Below the pieces are notes generated by a model. That model was not told the DNA's origin. It was given only the letters and a program-made list of their open reading frames with translations, and searched no databases. A DNA stretch of 64,000 nt from Myxocyprinus asiaticus (lineage: Eukaryota > Chordata > Actinopteri > Cypriniformes > Catostomidae), in the NCBI RefSeq assembly GCF_019703515.2, contig NC_059351.1, positions 17,391,501 through 17,455,500 of the forward strand, given 5' to 3'. Each line of letters begins with the position of its first letter. Position 1 is the stretch's first letter. This document shows, one piece after another, positions 20,020-31,830 of the stretch. The position numbers and the translations under genes were made by a program.

Positions 20020-21500
20020 AAATGTCCTTAGATCAAACATTGAAATTTATACATTTTACCATGAACTGCATAGGCCCAAAAATATGTAAAATTATTAACA
20101 TTATTAACATTGATTGAATAAGAAAATTTACAATTTTGTTTTCTAAATGAATTTGCATCAAAACAGGGTAGGGTTTTGATTCGATGCACTACCTTTGATG
20201 TCAACAACAAAAGCTCTTGGAAGTGTTTTCTCCTACTTTTCAAGTTGGCAGGTCTATTTGCTATTTTAACTATGTGAACTATAACTTATATGGTTAATTA
20301 CCCGAAATTATGCAACATTATAAACATAACACAAGCTGAATACGAAAATGTGCAATTTTGGTTTCTAAATGTCTATTTCAAATATCTCAATGTGAATTCG
20401 GAAAAAGTTGATATTTCTTGAGCTAAACTCAGTCTGTGCTTACACAAATTCGAAGCACTGCCCCTAGTGGCTAAAGTGGAAGTGTTTTTGAACCTAAGGG
20501 CAAGTGTGGGCTCCAGTTTCTGGGTGAAATGCCCACATGGGGGTGCCAAAACCTAGTTGCAATGCGAGTTGTTTTTAGCTGTCGAGGATGTAGTACATTG
20601 AAGAGGAATGTATATACACATTTTATTTCACTCTACACCCAAACCCCAACCCTTAACCTAACCTTAAAAACATAATCTTAAAGTGAAAATAGAACCTCCA
20701 AATCCTACTTGTAACTAATTATGCTAACGTGATTACTTCCTGGTTTAAACGTGAGACGAGTATCCAGGTCTGCACACTGCTGACGCAGTATGATAGTCAT
20801 GACACAGGAGAAGGTAAACAATTTAGAACTGATACGAAAATGTCCGTTACTCAGCAGATTAAGAGTTGATGTCAAGGAAATTAGACATTCGGTACAACAT
20901 ACCAACTTCCCATGTCATCATATTACACATTATTGGTTTCACGTTCTCGGAAGACAATAATTAATTGTACAAAACAAAATCGACACAAACCATTGCAAGT
21001 GAACCCTTATTTAATGTATTCTGGGTCACTCTTTTTTTCTTTTTTTTTTTTCATTTTTTTTACCTAGCAGAGTTTTATTCTTGTTGAGGATACGGTCTTG
21101 TCAAGTGTGCTATTCTAACTATGCAAACAATTATCTGGTTAGTAGCCCAACAATATGCAAAATCATTAACATTTCATAGGCTGAACTGTAAAAGTAACAG
21201 CTTTGGTTTATATTGTAAATGTCTCTATCTATGATTACATTTTAATGGTTTCATGCTCTTAGATGAGGGCATGTCAAACAACCTGACCATGTTTGCAACA
21301 GTCTAATTTGGCTAGCTTCTTCCAAGTGACAGATGATTTTGAGGCAATATACAGAGTTTGAATGGACACGCTCTGATGTCAACACAAAAAATATGGGAAG
21401 TGTTTTCTCCTGCCCTTTAAATGCTGAGAAGTATATTTATCTTTCTATTCTAGCTATGCACAATTATATAGTTAGTTGCATTTTATTATTTGCATTTAGC
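20020..21500 (+). repeat. Diverged tandem repeat, unit about 215-230 bp, split by a SINE
   Basis: A block resembling ATATGCAAAATcATTAACAT, then GCTGAA and TTTGGTTTcTAAATGTCT, occurs near 20085, 20300 and 21150. Another block, GATGTCAACA followed by GGAAGTGTTTTCTCCT, occurs near 20196 and 21377. All are in the same orientation. The SINE at about 20418-20800 interrupts the array. The copies are old and degenerate. Confidence 0.55.
20418..20800 (-). mobile_element. tRNA-derived SINE, copy 1
   Basis: It shares with three other copies in the window (40363-40740, 50363-50680, 61092-61462) an ordered set of blocks: a tRNA-like head, ACCAGGAAGTAATcaC, a GGTTAGGTTAAGGGTTGGGG tract, and a 3' end with GCCACTAGGGGCAGTG and TAAGCACAGACTGA. 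It is the most degraded in the head. Confidence 0.65.
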
Positions 21501-22875
21501 GTTGTTTTCCCCGCGGTCTATGGCCCTATCAGAATAGACCTGCGACTGGGTAATAGAGAATGTCTTATCTCTGAACTCTGTTCTTCATTACTTTACAAGG
21601 ATGTTTAGATGACTTATAGGTGCTCTGAAACAATATGCAACCTACTTGCTTCTTCTCACAGTACTATTTAAAACCATATCCATAAAAAGTGCTAAGATTC
21701 CCAAACCGCTGATGTCCCTACACAAACTGCAGTTAATGTGGTGAAAGTGAAAAACAATTGTGTTTCAACACTTTGCTTTCTATGAAGTCTATGTGCTACG
21801 TAGTGAAACACTGAACACTCTGGGTTCTTTCTCCACCAGTGTGAAATCCAAGTGCTTTACTCATTTTGTGGCATAATATCAAGTCGAGAGCAATTTGTTG
21901 GTCGTGTTATTGGATGATTTATTGGGGAATGATGTATATTCATGTCTCGTTGTGAATCAAATCAAACATTCCTGGCTACCCTGTGATATTGCTTTGACAA
22001 TCATACCCCCATCTTCAAGACAGGCTATCTATTGTGCGCTATTGTGCGAGATGTAAATATCCACTCTCAATGGCATATAAAATATCTTGTTTGTGTTGAG
22101 GTACTGTTGCAGTTGTCATGGGACAATATGTTGGTCTAATGGGGTATAGGGAACATGGGAAAGCCATGCTGGATTAGCATTCAATGCTATTTTTGTGCAC
22201 AAAAACTGCAGCACATGGCAACACCATTTGATAAAAGTATACAAAAGCTCTTAAGAAATCACAAGACTCACTCTCATGTTGCATGTTGGACTTGCCTCCA
22301 GTTCCCAAATGTGAATAACATGGAAAAACAAGCGAACTTCTTCATTTAATCATTCAATAATTTACTCGTATTGACTTACGTCTATTGTGCTTGTCTGTGG
22401 TTCATTAACAACCAGTAGTTAAGTTAGTCAATATCCTTAGCAAACACTCCCTCCTTGGTAGTTAGGTGCAATTTTGGATATGTCTTTCTCATTAATCAGT
22501 CAAGAATGACAGGGGCAGCTTTGATGTATGCTTATTAAAATAAAAAGGAATATGTTTGCTATAGAGTGCAACAATCTGGCTCTGGATGTACAAATTCCAT
22601 TAATTTGTCTCTGTAGGGGAATTATTAATGAAGTACTGTGAGCTCCGAGGTTGTTAATCAATGATACATGCTTCTGTTGAAGCCATCATTCTGCATTATT
22701 TCAACTATATATATATATAAAAAAAAAAAAAAAATGAATAGCAGAACCCCTGGTGAAGAACTACACTATCCACGAGCCTTAAATCAGACAATCAAAGCAC
22801 GACAAAACAGCTAAGCAGCAACCACCCTCATGACACACCGAGTCGACTTCTCTATAGACTACTTATATGTTTGTA
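21501..22875. other. Non-coding sequence
   Basis: No coding or transposon signature. A short (TA)n/poly-A tract lies at 22708-22735. The stretch 22560-22690 is free of repeats. Confidence 0.5.
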
Positions 22876-22878
22876 TTA

Positions 22879-23200
22879 GGGCTGTGAATAGATTAAAAAC
22901 TAATGAATCACACATTTTTCTGTGATTAATCGTGATTAAATTATTGTACATGATACATTACAACAACAAAACAAAAAAAAAAAAATAAAATAAATTATAT
23001 ACAGTATGTGAATATTTTGATATGTATTTTAATATACATATTATAAATTGCAATATACTTTAAAGGTCAAAATCCAGTAATTTGATATCTCACCAGCTCT
23101 ACCTAACCCTGTAGCATCACACAAATGTCTTGTCAAATGTAACATTTTTGTCATCTACAAAAGATATGCATTGATCTGCTGTGACTAATAGAGAGACTTC
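22879..23200 (+). repeat. hAT-like end TAGGGCTGTGAATAGATTAAA (partial)
   Basis: The sequence begins TAGGGCTGTGAATAGATTAAAA and continues with CTGTGATTAATCGTGATTAA, the terminal style of a hAT-derived fish repeat. No matching right end or 8-bp duplication was found, so only one end is preserved. Confidence 0.5.
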
Positions 23201-23407
23201 CCGCTCAGCTCCACAATGCGCTTTTCAGGACACCACAAAGAACACATCCATTTTTATTTCCCTTCTGGCATGCTTTCATACTAAATTTTAACAAGAAAGC
23301 ATCTGCCAAATGCACATATGTACAATCACAAAGACAATGCAGACTCAAATAAGAATAGAAATATACTGTATGCTTTATTCACCCAAAGGAAAATCTTAAA
23401 AATATCT

Positions 23408-23456
23408 ATAAAAAAAAAAAAAAGAAAGAAAGAAAGAAAGAAAACACACACACACA
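23408..23456. repeat. Compound microsatellite (A)n(GAAA)n(CA)n
   Basis: A run of A, about six GAAA units and five CA units follow one another. Confidence 0.9.
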
Positions 23457-23772
23457 AAAAATAATTTTTGTTGTTACGTCATTATAACAATGGAGTTGTC
23501 CAATATTTGATAGAACTTTAAACAGATAAGGTTAGAAAGCAATTTTATCACTTTAAATGTATGTTTTAAATTGGGCTCTCTTTCAAGATCAGAACTTTTG
23601 TATTAGTTTCTCTGATCTGTGTTCAGTAGAAGAAAAAATGTCATGAGGTTTATTAGTTGGCTTTTAATTCTATTAGAGATGTATGCTAGCAGGGAACTAG
23701 CATACATTTCTAATAGAGGAACTTTATATTCTGTAGTTCTTTAGAAAACCTATGTATTGGTGTTTGAAGAAC

Positions 23773-24921
23773 TAATGGCACTTTTCCACTGCACGTTACG
23801 GTTGGACTCAACTCGACTCTGCTCGCTTTTCTGAGCTTGCTTTTCCACTGCAGTTTAGTACAGCCTTAACATGGGTGGGATTATAGGCTGATCATCATAG
23901 TTGCGCCACCTCTATTGCCGTGACATCATCTTAAACGCGACACAAACACATCTGAAACTGAAACAGAAAGTTTGTACAATTTGCTTGTATTGCAAGAATT
24001 ACTGCGACACAAAACAAATTAGCAACAACAACTCAAGAACATTACTGACCATAAACAATAGCACGACCGCTAGCTGTTAGCTACTAGCTCATTGTGCTGC
24101 ATAAAGCAGTTGTTGCATGGTGATTTTACAAGTGTAACAGTTAAATTGGCCTGGTTGTTTTAGAAGCAAGCTTTCCAGTAGCTGGTCAACTAAATAAAGT
24201 GAAGCTTTCAAGCAGAATATAGAGTTAACGTAACAAAACGTACCATCCTCCATCGTGGACTCCAACAACGCCGTGGCAGAGTCCAGGGCACTCTCAGTCC
24301 CATTGCTCGCTGGTCTATTGCCATAGATAGCGTCCATTTGGTCAAACCACTTCCACTTTCTTCTGTTTGAACCACTCCGGCTGTTGTGGTCCTTGATGGT
24401 TCTGCAGTCACTTTTAAGTTTTTTTTTTACTTTTCCATATACTGTTGGTAGGTCCGGTGGTAGCTGTGTGCGGCCAACAGCTGCTGAAACACTTCCTGAA
24501 AGACTTTTTCGTTTTGCGTCGCCCCATCCAGCTCTCGTTGGATCCTCTCCTCGGCTACTGATGAGAGGAATGTCTGCACCTTGTTTATTGACCATGGTGT
24601 GGTTTTGCGCACAGCCATTTCTTTTTACAATTTGAAAGTCGCGTGAACAAATGATACTGCTATCACTGTTGCTAACTAACTTTAAAACTAGCGGGTTGAT
24701 GTCCCATGTCGCAAATCCAGTGACGCTGGTAGTGACGATTCTCTCTGACCAATCAGTGATCTGCAGGGTGTTGACGTCACATTTGATATCGGCTCGGATT
24801 GCTGGGAACCTCGACCGAGGTGGTACTAAAAAAGTACCAGGTACCAGGTACTATCCACAGTGGAAAACCCCCAAAAAGCGAGCAGAGTCGAGCCGTACCG
24901 TGCAATGGAAAAGCCCCATAA
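23773..24921. mobile_element. PIF/Harbinger-type element with TAA target duplication
   Basis: The element proper is 23776-24918, flanked by TAA (23773-23775 and 24919-24921), the 3-bp TWA target of Harbinger. Ends are imperfect inverted repeats of about 60 bp: left CTTTTCCACTGCACGTTACGG with CGACTCTGCTCGCTTTT, right GCTTTTCCATTGCACGGTACGG on the opposite strand. It encodes a Myb-like protein remnant on the minus strand but no DDE transposase, so it is a deletion derivative. Confidence 0.85.
24244..24618 (-). pseudogene. Harbinger Myb/SANT-like DNA-binding protein, first exon (frameshifted)
   Basis: From the ATG at 24618 the peptide reads MAVRKTTPWSINKVQTFLS, then EERIQRELDGATQNEKVFQEV, a Myb/SANT-like trihelix start. 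It continues in a second frame with KSDCRTIKDHN, SNRRKWKWFDQMDAIYG and ALLESTMED. The shift falls in a run of A/T around 24419-24431. MED is followed by G|GTACGT, a good splice donor, so the coding exon probably ended there. In autonomous Harbingers this protein brings the transposase to the DNA ends. Confidence 0.75.
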
Positions 24922-24944
24922 GAAACCAATATTCTGATGTTTTT

Positions 24945-25070
24945 GCAAGATTGTCTTCAAACTGTTGTATTGTCATGACAGCAGGTGATCAGAGAGAGAA
25001 AACCGACCATAGACAGTTTATGCTACTGCCTGCTATAGATCTTAGTCAGGATAGAGGCCTTATTGATCTG
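24945..25070 (+). repeat. Dispersed repeat, copy 2
   Basis: CAGCAGGTGATCAGAGAGAG and the following ATAGATCTTAGTCAGGATAG match the minus strand of 17564-17815. It begins about 25 bp after the Harbinger element. Copies 1 and 2 are in opposite orientation 7 kb apart. Confidence 0.6.
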
Positions 25071-25089
25071 ATGAATAATGTAACATCAA

Positions 25090-25789
25090 GAACATTTTAT
25101 TCTCCAAACAACCATATATCCAACTCAAGAAGTGTAACAGTGTAAAATGTTTTTGATAAGAAAAACTGTTGACTTGCTGAACCTAAGGTGCAAACAACCC
25201 TTGAAGAACCTTTTATTTGTGTACCTCCTCCAATTTAGCATCTGAGCTAGTTGTCCTTTCATTCATCGCAACCACTGCAACCCAGATATTCCTTGTTCTC
25301 TAAGGTCATAATGAGTAGTAATATGCTGTAATCACAGCCTTATGACCACTAACTAACCATGTTCCAGTAAAGACATCTGCAGAGTCACTGACGTAACTCC
25401 AAAACATCTCACATCTCTCCACTTTTGAGTCCAGATAAGGTGAAGAAGATCAAGATGTTCACTTTTCCAACATCTGTGCTTATTTCCTTACATTCACAGA
25501 GTCCTTGTATGATTGGGCTGTAGAGTGTTTTTAATGTGTTGCAAAGGAAAGCAAAGCACAGGGGTTGATGTCAGACTTAAGGAAGTTCGTCTAGCCATGA
25601 CTCTCCCCAATGACTCATTATAGTGATAGCACTTACTCTTTCTCTCTCTAGAGGACTCAAGAGAGAGTTAATGCTTTTTAATGAATATTTTTAGATACCA
25701 CACATCTAGAGATATAGGGGTGGATATCATTACAAATATATACATACAGTATGAGTGTATAAATTTTTTCAGTATATTTTACAATGCCT
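25090..25789. other. Non-coding sequence
   Basis: No recognised element. A short CT-rich tract lies near 25638-25650. Confidence 0.5.
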
Positions 25790-26359
25790 TTAACCCTCTG
25801 GGGTCGACAGACATGCCGGCGCGTCTTGCTGGATTTTTTCCTCATAACAGCGGAAACAACTTAAAATACTCCATCATTTTTGGGCATACAGATAAGTGTA
25901 AGACATCATTAGAGACTACAAAGGGTCTACTTTTATTTGTGTACACTCACGATAACAACAAAACCTTGTGCTTTTGTAAAATAAAGAAAATAAACAGGGT
26001 GCGCTTTCAGCCGTCTCTGTCTCTGCGAGCATCTTTCTGAAACACATCACAAAAATGAACTGAAACTCCGCGAATACTTATCAGACATGAAACATATGTC
26101 TAAAGAAAGCTTAAAATGTCTATTTTTAAATAAAACAATACAAATTTAAAACAAATATTCTCCTGCAATGTAATCTATATGAAACAAAGCGATGTACAGT
26201 TTCTCCTGGCTCAGCTAATTATCGCTAATGTGATCACACCCACGGGCAGAGGGCACTATTCATACGGTAATGTGCTGAGGTGATCAATGCAAACGCTAAA
26301 CGACCCCAAAAGTGCCTTAAAAAACATCAAGTTCATTCACTTTTCTGCGCGTTTGGAAG

Positions 26360-26510
26360 ATGGCACACTACACAGGTGAGGGAGCTCCTGGATGGCGATG
26401 AAGGGTTCACATTTTCCTCAGAAGTAGAGCGGAAATCCGATGAACATCTGCATTTTGAAGAGCGACTTTATCCAGCCGAGGATACAATTTCGGATGAGCA
26501 AGTCATTTAG
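26360..26510 (+). pseudogene. piggyBac transposase N-terminal remnant, copy 2
   Basis: It begins MAHYTGEG at 26360 and after a one-base frameshift continues RELLDGDEGFTFSSEVERKS to a stop at 26508-26510. It is homologous to the minus-strand remnant at 4186-4341. Both lack everything after the acidic N-terminus, so the deletion predates their spread. Confidence 0.65.
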
Positions 26511-26992
26511 TTTTACTTGCATATTAGTTTACATGCTATTTTATATAAACATGTACACATTTTATTAGTTGGACTATTTCCAGACTTGCCAGCCAGGATT
26601 CAGAGTATTGAAATTTGAAATATGTTCTAATAGGCAAGTTTTAGTTGCATTTAAATGTTGTTTCAGCTAAAGCAGGTATTTGAATTGTATGCTGTATGAT
26701 ATAAATATGATATGTAATATGATATCAAAATAATATGAATGTTTAGATTATATTTTAACTAGTGTTTATGCTGCCTCATTATCATCAACGAAGCTTGTGC
26801 TTGCAAATATCTGTTCAGAATCAGAATGAGCTTTATTGCCAAGTATGCTTACACATACAAGGAATTTGTCTTGGTGACAGGAGCTTCAAGTACACAACAA
26901 TACAAAACAGCAACAAGACTTTTAAAAAATAATTAAAATTTGAATAAAAAAAATATATATATTGAAAAGAAAATAAGTATATATAATACACA

Positions 26993-27029
<37 letters not shown>

Positions 27030-27208
27030 TACATACATACACACATACATACATACATACACACATACACATACGTAGTGCAAATCTAAATACAAATCGG
27101 TTATATACAGTGCAAGGGAATGTAATGGCAGAAGAGGTTGGATATGTTGGATAATATAAAAAGACTAAGCTGTGAAGTGCATATTAATTATTGCTCAATG
27201 GGGCAGTT

Positions 27209-29355
27209 TTAACTGTTCATGAGATGGATAGCCTGAGGGAAAAAAAAACTGTTCCTGTACCTGATGGTTCTGGTGCTCAGAGCTCTGAAGCATCGGCCAG
27301 AAGGCAACAGTTCAAAAAGGTAGTGGGCAAGGTGAGTAGGGTCCAGAGTGATTTTTCCAGCCTTTTTCCTCACTCTGGAAGTGTATAGATCTTGAAGGGA
27401 GGGAAGGGGGCAACCAATAATCCTCTCAGCAGTCCGAACTGTCCTTTGTAGTCTTCTGATATCCGATTTCGTAGCTGAACCAAACCAGACAGATATTGAA
27501 GTGCAGAGGACAGACTCAATGACTGCTGAGTAGAACTGCATCAGCAGCGTCTGTGGCAGGTTGAACTTCCTCAACTGGTGAAGGAAGTACAACCTCTGCT
27601 GGGCCTTTTTCACAATGGAGTCAATGTGGGTCTCCCACTTCAGGTCCTGTGAGATGGTAGTGCCCAGGAACCTGAATGACTCCACTGCTGCCACAGTGCT
27701 GTTTAGAATGGTGAGGGGGGACAGTGTTGGGGTGTTCCTCCTAAAGTCCACAATCATCTCCACCGTTTGGAGCGCGTTCAGCTCAAGGTTGTTTTGACAG
27801 CACCAGACAGCCAGCAGTTTAACCTCCCTTCTGTATGCAGACTCATCGTCATCTCGGATGAGGCTGATGACAGTGGTGTCGTCTGCAAACTTCAGGAGCT
27901 TGACAGAGGGGTCCTTGGCGATGCAGTCATTGGTGTAGAGGGAGAAGAGTAGTGGGAAAACACACATCCCTGGGGGGGCACCAGTGCTGATTGTACAGCT
28001 GCTGGAAGTGAATTTCCCCTGTCTCACAAGCTGCTGCCTGTCTGTCAGAAAGCTGGTAATCCACTGACAGATAGACGTGGGAACAGAGAGTTGGTGTAAT
28101 TTAGTCCAGAGTATAGCTGGGATGATGGTGTTGAAAGCCGAACTGAAGTCCACAAAAAGGATCCTTGCATATGTCCCTGGTCTGTCCAGATGTTGCAGGA
28201 TACGATGCAATCCCATGTTGACTGCATCATCCACAGACATGTTTGCTCAATAAGCAAATTGAAGGGGATCTAGAAAGGGTCCAGTGATGTCCTTTAGGTG
28301 GGCCAACACCAGTCTCTCAAATGGCTTCATGACCACAGACGTCAGGGTGACAGGTCTGTAGTCATTAATTCCTGTGATTTTTGGTTTCTTTGGGATGGGG
28401 ATGATAGTGGAGCGTTTGAAGCAGCATGGGACTTCACACTGCTCCAGTGATCTATTGAAGATCTGTGTAAAGATGGGGGCCAGCTGGTTAGCACGGGATT
28501 TAAGACATGCAACTGAAATGCCATCTGGGCCTTGTGCTTTCCTAATCCTTTGTTTTCGAAAGACACGGCATTCATCATCTTCACAGATCTTGCTTGTTGA
28601 AAACTTGTTTTTCAGTTTCTCAGAGTATCTTAGTTTAGCCACTCTGATTTCCTTATTCAGTGTGTTCCTGGCCTGATTGTAAAAGACTTTATCCACACCC
28701 CTGTAAGCATCCTCTTTGGCCTGACGAAGCTGCCTGAGTTTCGCTGTAAACTATGGTTTGTCATTGTTAAATGTTAAATAAGTCCTAGTAGGGATGCACA
28801 TATCCTCACATAAACTGATATATTATGTAACAGTATCTGTGAGCTCATCCAGATTGATGTCTGCAGCCTCAAAAACACTCCAATCTGTGACGAGACAGGA
28901 GAGGTATGAGGATCTAAATGCAGCATTTTTTAATAAAACAAATGTAAACCAGGTAACTCAGAACATAATGAAATGAAACACAGGGAACAAAGAACAGCAT
29001 AATACAGGTGAAGACTAACCAAAAACCAGGGGAAAACAAGGGCTTAAATACACAAGGGAAAACAAGGGAATGAGGAACACCTGGGGAAACAATCAGGGGA
29101 AAACCAATCATGAAAATAAACTACAAAGGAATACAAAACTAACAGGAAACAGGAACAGGGAACTAAACCAGAATTTCAACAAAAGTCAAAACAAACAACA
29201 GGGGATATGTGACACAATCAGTGCAGTCAAAGCAGGTTTGTAGTTCCAGCTCTGCTTCACTGGTCCAATCTCTTTACAGTCCTTACTACAGGCTTAGCAG
29301 ATTTTTATTTCCGTCTGTAGTTTGGAAGAAGTTGAACCAGACAGTGATCAGAGAG
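27209..29355 (-). pseudogene. LINE endonuclease end plus reverse transcriptase (nonsense mutations, LTR insertion)
   Basis: On the minus strand the frame starts in the endonuclease C-terminus (SDHCLVQLLPNYRRK, 29355-29215). The LTR intervenes, then DWSVFEAADINLDELTD, then a linker with a stop where family members read KPWFT. The RT core follows: GPDGISVACLK, INDYRPVTLTS and DPLQFAY; an in-frame TGA (28247-28249); then FVDFSSAFNTI and the catalytic LKFADDTTVISL near 27880. It ends with WFGSATKSDIRRLQ, ERIIGCPLPSLQDLY and a stop at 27209. Only a few lesions are present, so the copy is fairly young. Confidence 0.9.
28881..29219 (-). mobile_element. Solo LTR with perfect 5-bp target duplication
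   Basis: The LTR is 28886-29214 (329 bp), TG...CA ended, flanked by CAATC at 28881-28885 and 29215-29219. On the minus strand it has a TATA-like GTATTTAAG block and a TTTTATTAAAAAATG polyadenylation region, so its sense direction is minus. It interrupts the LINE between endonuclease and RT. Without it the LINE reading DCTDWSVF is restored. Confidence 0.88.
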
Positions 29356-30264
29356 TGTTCGGGTGTAAATGTGTAAAATGTGCTGTAAATATATGCCCAT
29401 ATTAGAAAATCAGCATATTAGAATGATTTCTGAAGGATCATGTGACACTGAAGACTGCAGTAATGATGCTGAAAATTCAGCTTTGATCACAGGAATAAAT
29501 TGCATTTGACAATATATTCAAATAGAAAACAGTTATTTTAAATTGTAAAAATATTCACAATATCACTGTTTTTTCTGTATTTTGGATCAAATAAATGCAG
29601 CCTTGGTGAGCAGAAGAGACTTCTTTTAAAAACATTAAAAAATCTTACAGATCTAAAACTTTTAAACGGTAGTGTATGTCTAAAGTTTTTAAGTAAAGTC
29701 TTTATGTAAAGAAAATGTATAGTCAGATCACTTCTTTTAACTTAAACTTGATTTTGTGAATAAGCTACTAACAATACATTCAATCATTAAGTCTCCTCAC
29801 ATTCATTCTCTCTCAGGGGAGGGGTCTTTGTCTCCTCAGGTGTGAATCACATCAGTATTCATGATCATCCACACCTCCTCACGTATGGCCTTTCTAACAC
29901 TAAAAGTGTCTTACAAAAGTTAAATGACTATATTTTTTTGTATGAATGAGTGATCAGGATGGTTTTCACATCATTTTTGTAGCAAAAACTCTAGGCTACA
30001 AGATCCAGTTCTCAAAAGTCTTGTGAACAAATATTTAGTATGTGTTATATGGCCTTATTTCAGTGACATAAACGTTATTTTCTCAAAAATACAAACATGT
30101 ACATACATGTTGTTCACATATTATTGTAGCCCAGTTTGTGCTGAATACAGTTTTATCAGACTTTAGCCATTAATATGTTTTTAAGCAACTGAAAAAAGCA
30201 CAAATGTCAAGGCATGTCAAAACTTCTCCAGGGCCCAAAACACCCTCAGACCCCACAGGGTTAA

Positions 30265-30966
30265 ACACGGCTCATCCAGCATCCCTTGTCCATAGTAAAA
30301 ATACTGTAACACACAAGTACGTTGTGTTTGTAAGGTTTGTGAATATATGCACACTGCAAAACGGTTTTAATACATTATGAAACCTTTCTTCACTTTGCTG
30401 AGAACCAGTCTTACTTTTTTTTACATTTAAAAATGTGTTTATCAACATTGTCAAGGTTTATTCTTTATTCTATAAGGTATTTATTCAATGATGGATACAC
30501 ATCAGTTTCTTCAGGGATAACATATAAGCATGCAGGATGTCTAATATCACATTATGAATATGATTCACTCAAAAAAAAAAAAAAAAAAAGGCACACTGAA
30601 TATGTAACAGCTGCATCAAATAATCAGATCAGTCTTGCAAAAGGACACAGGTATTAGTCACAGTTGTTGTGACTAAGATGGAATATCACATTCAGACCTC
30701 ACCAGGAAATATATGTAGTAGTAAACAGATAGGGGTGCTGAAAAAGTGTTAAGTAAACTATTACTGTAACTTATTAAACTGAGCCAAAGGAATGCAGACA
30801 GACTAAAATCTGACATTATCAAAACCTTCACTGTGGTGCTTAAATGGGCAACGCAAGTTCGAATCTGGCTTGCTACTTTTACCGATTACAACTGGGAATC
30901 ATGTTCATGACAATACAATAATATATCAATATCTTGATCAAAAGGTGATACAAATGGTGTTTAGTG
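30265..30966. other. Non-coding spacer with poly-A and tRNA-like relic
   Basis: A run of about 18 A lies at 30572-30590. At about 30855-30875 AAGTTCGAATCTGGC resembles a polymerase III B box, but no convincing A box precedes it. Nothing else was recognised. Confidence 0.5.

Positions 30967-31830
<864 letters not shown>

Larger units (their letters stand above)
26812..29362 (-). mobile_element. L2/Rex1-like LINE inserted in piggyBac copy 2 (5'-truncated)
   Basis: The LINE occupies 26819-29355 and is flanked by TGTTCAG (26812-26818) and TGTTCGG (29356-29362), a 7-bp duplication with one mismatch. The uninterrupted site is seen in piggyBac copy 1, near 3870. The 3' UTR (26819-27208) contains the stretch AATGAGCTTTATTGCCAAGT and a (TA)n(CA)n(CATA)n microsatellite at about 26995-27075. 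The 5' end is truncated inside the endonuclease. A solo LTR is inserted at 28886-29214. Confidence 0.9.
25790..30264 (+). mobile_element. piggyBac-like element, copy 2, carrying a nested LINE and LTR
   Basis: The element runs from 25794 (CCCTCTGGGGTCGACAG) to 30260 (...CCCCACAGGG) between TTAA at 25790-25793 and 30261-30264. Without the LINE insert it is about 1.93 kb and collinear with copy 1 (2981-4923) in the opposite orientation, including the acidic coding remnant and the embedded interspersed repeat. The LINE lies at 26819-29355. The two copies are inverted repeats about 21 kb apart. Confidence 0.9.

Noticed and set aside
20640..20680. Interstitial telomere repeat
   Set aside because: The CCCTAACC-like tract is degenerate, short, and recurs at the same place in all four SINE copies, so it is part of the SINE.
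24089..24595. 168-codon ORF as a novel host gene
   Set aside because: It lies wholly within Harbinger inverted ends with TAA duplications. Its central part is the Myb-like protein of the element, while its start and end are out-of-frame or intronic sequence.
26995..27075. Independent compound microsatellite locus
   Set aside because: It lies in the 3' UTR region of the LINE, between its coding end and its 3' end, so I treat it as part of that insertion.
27615..27952. Plus-strand ORFs opposite the LINE
   Set aside because: They are antisense to the LINE reverse transcriptase and have no domain of their own.
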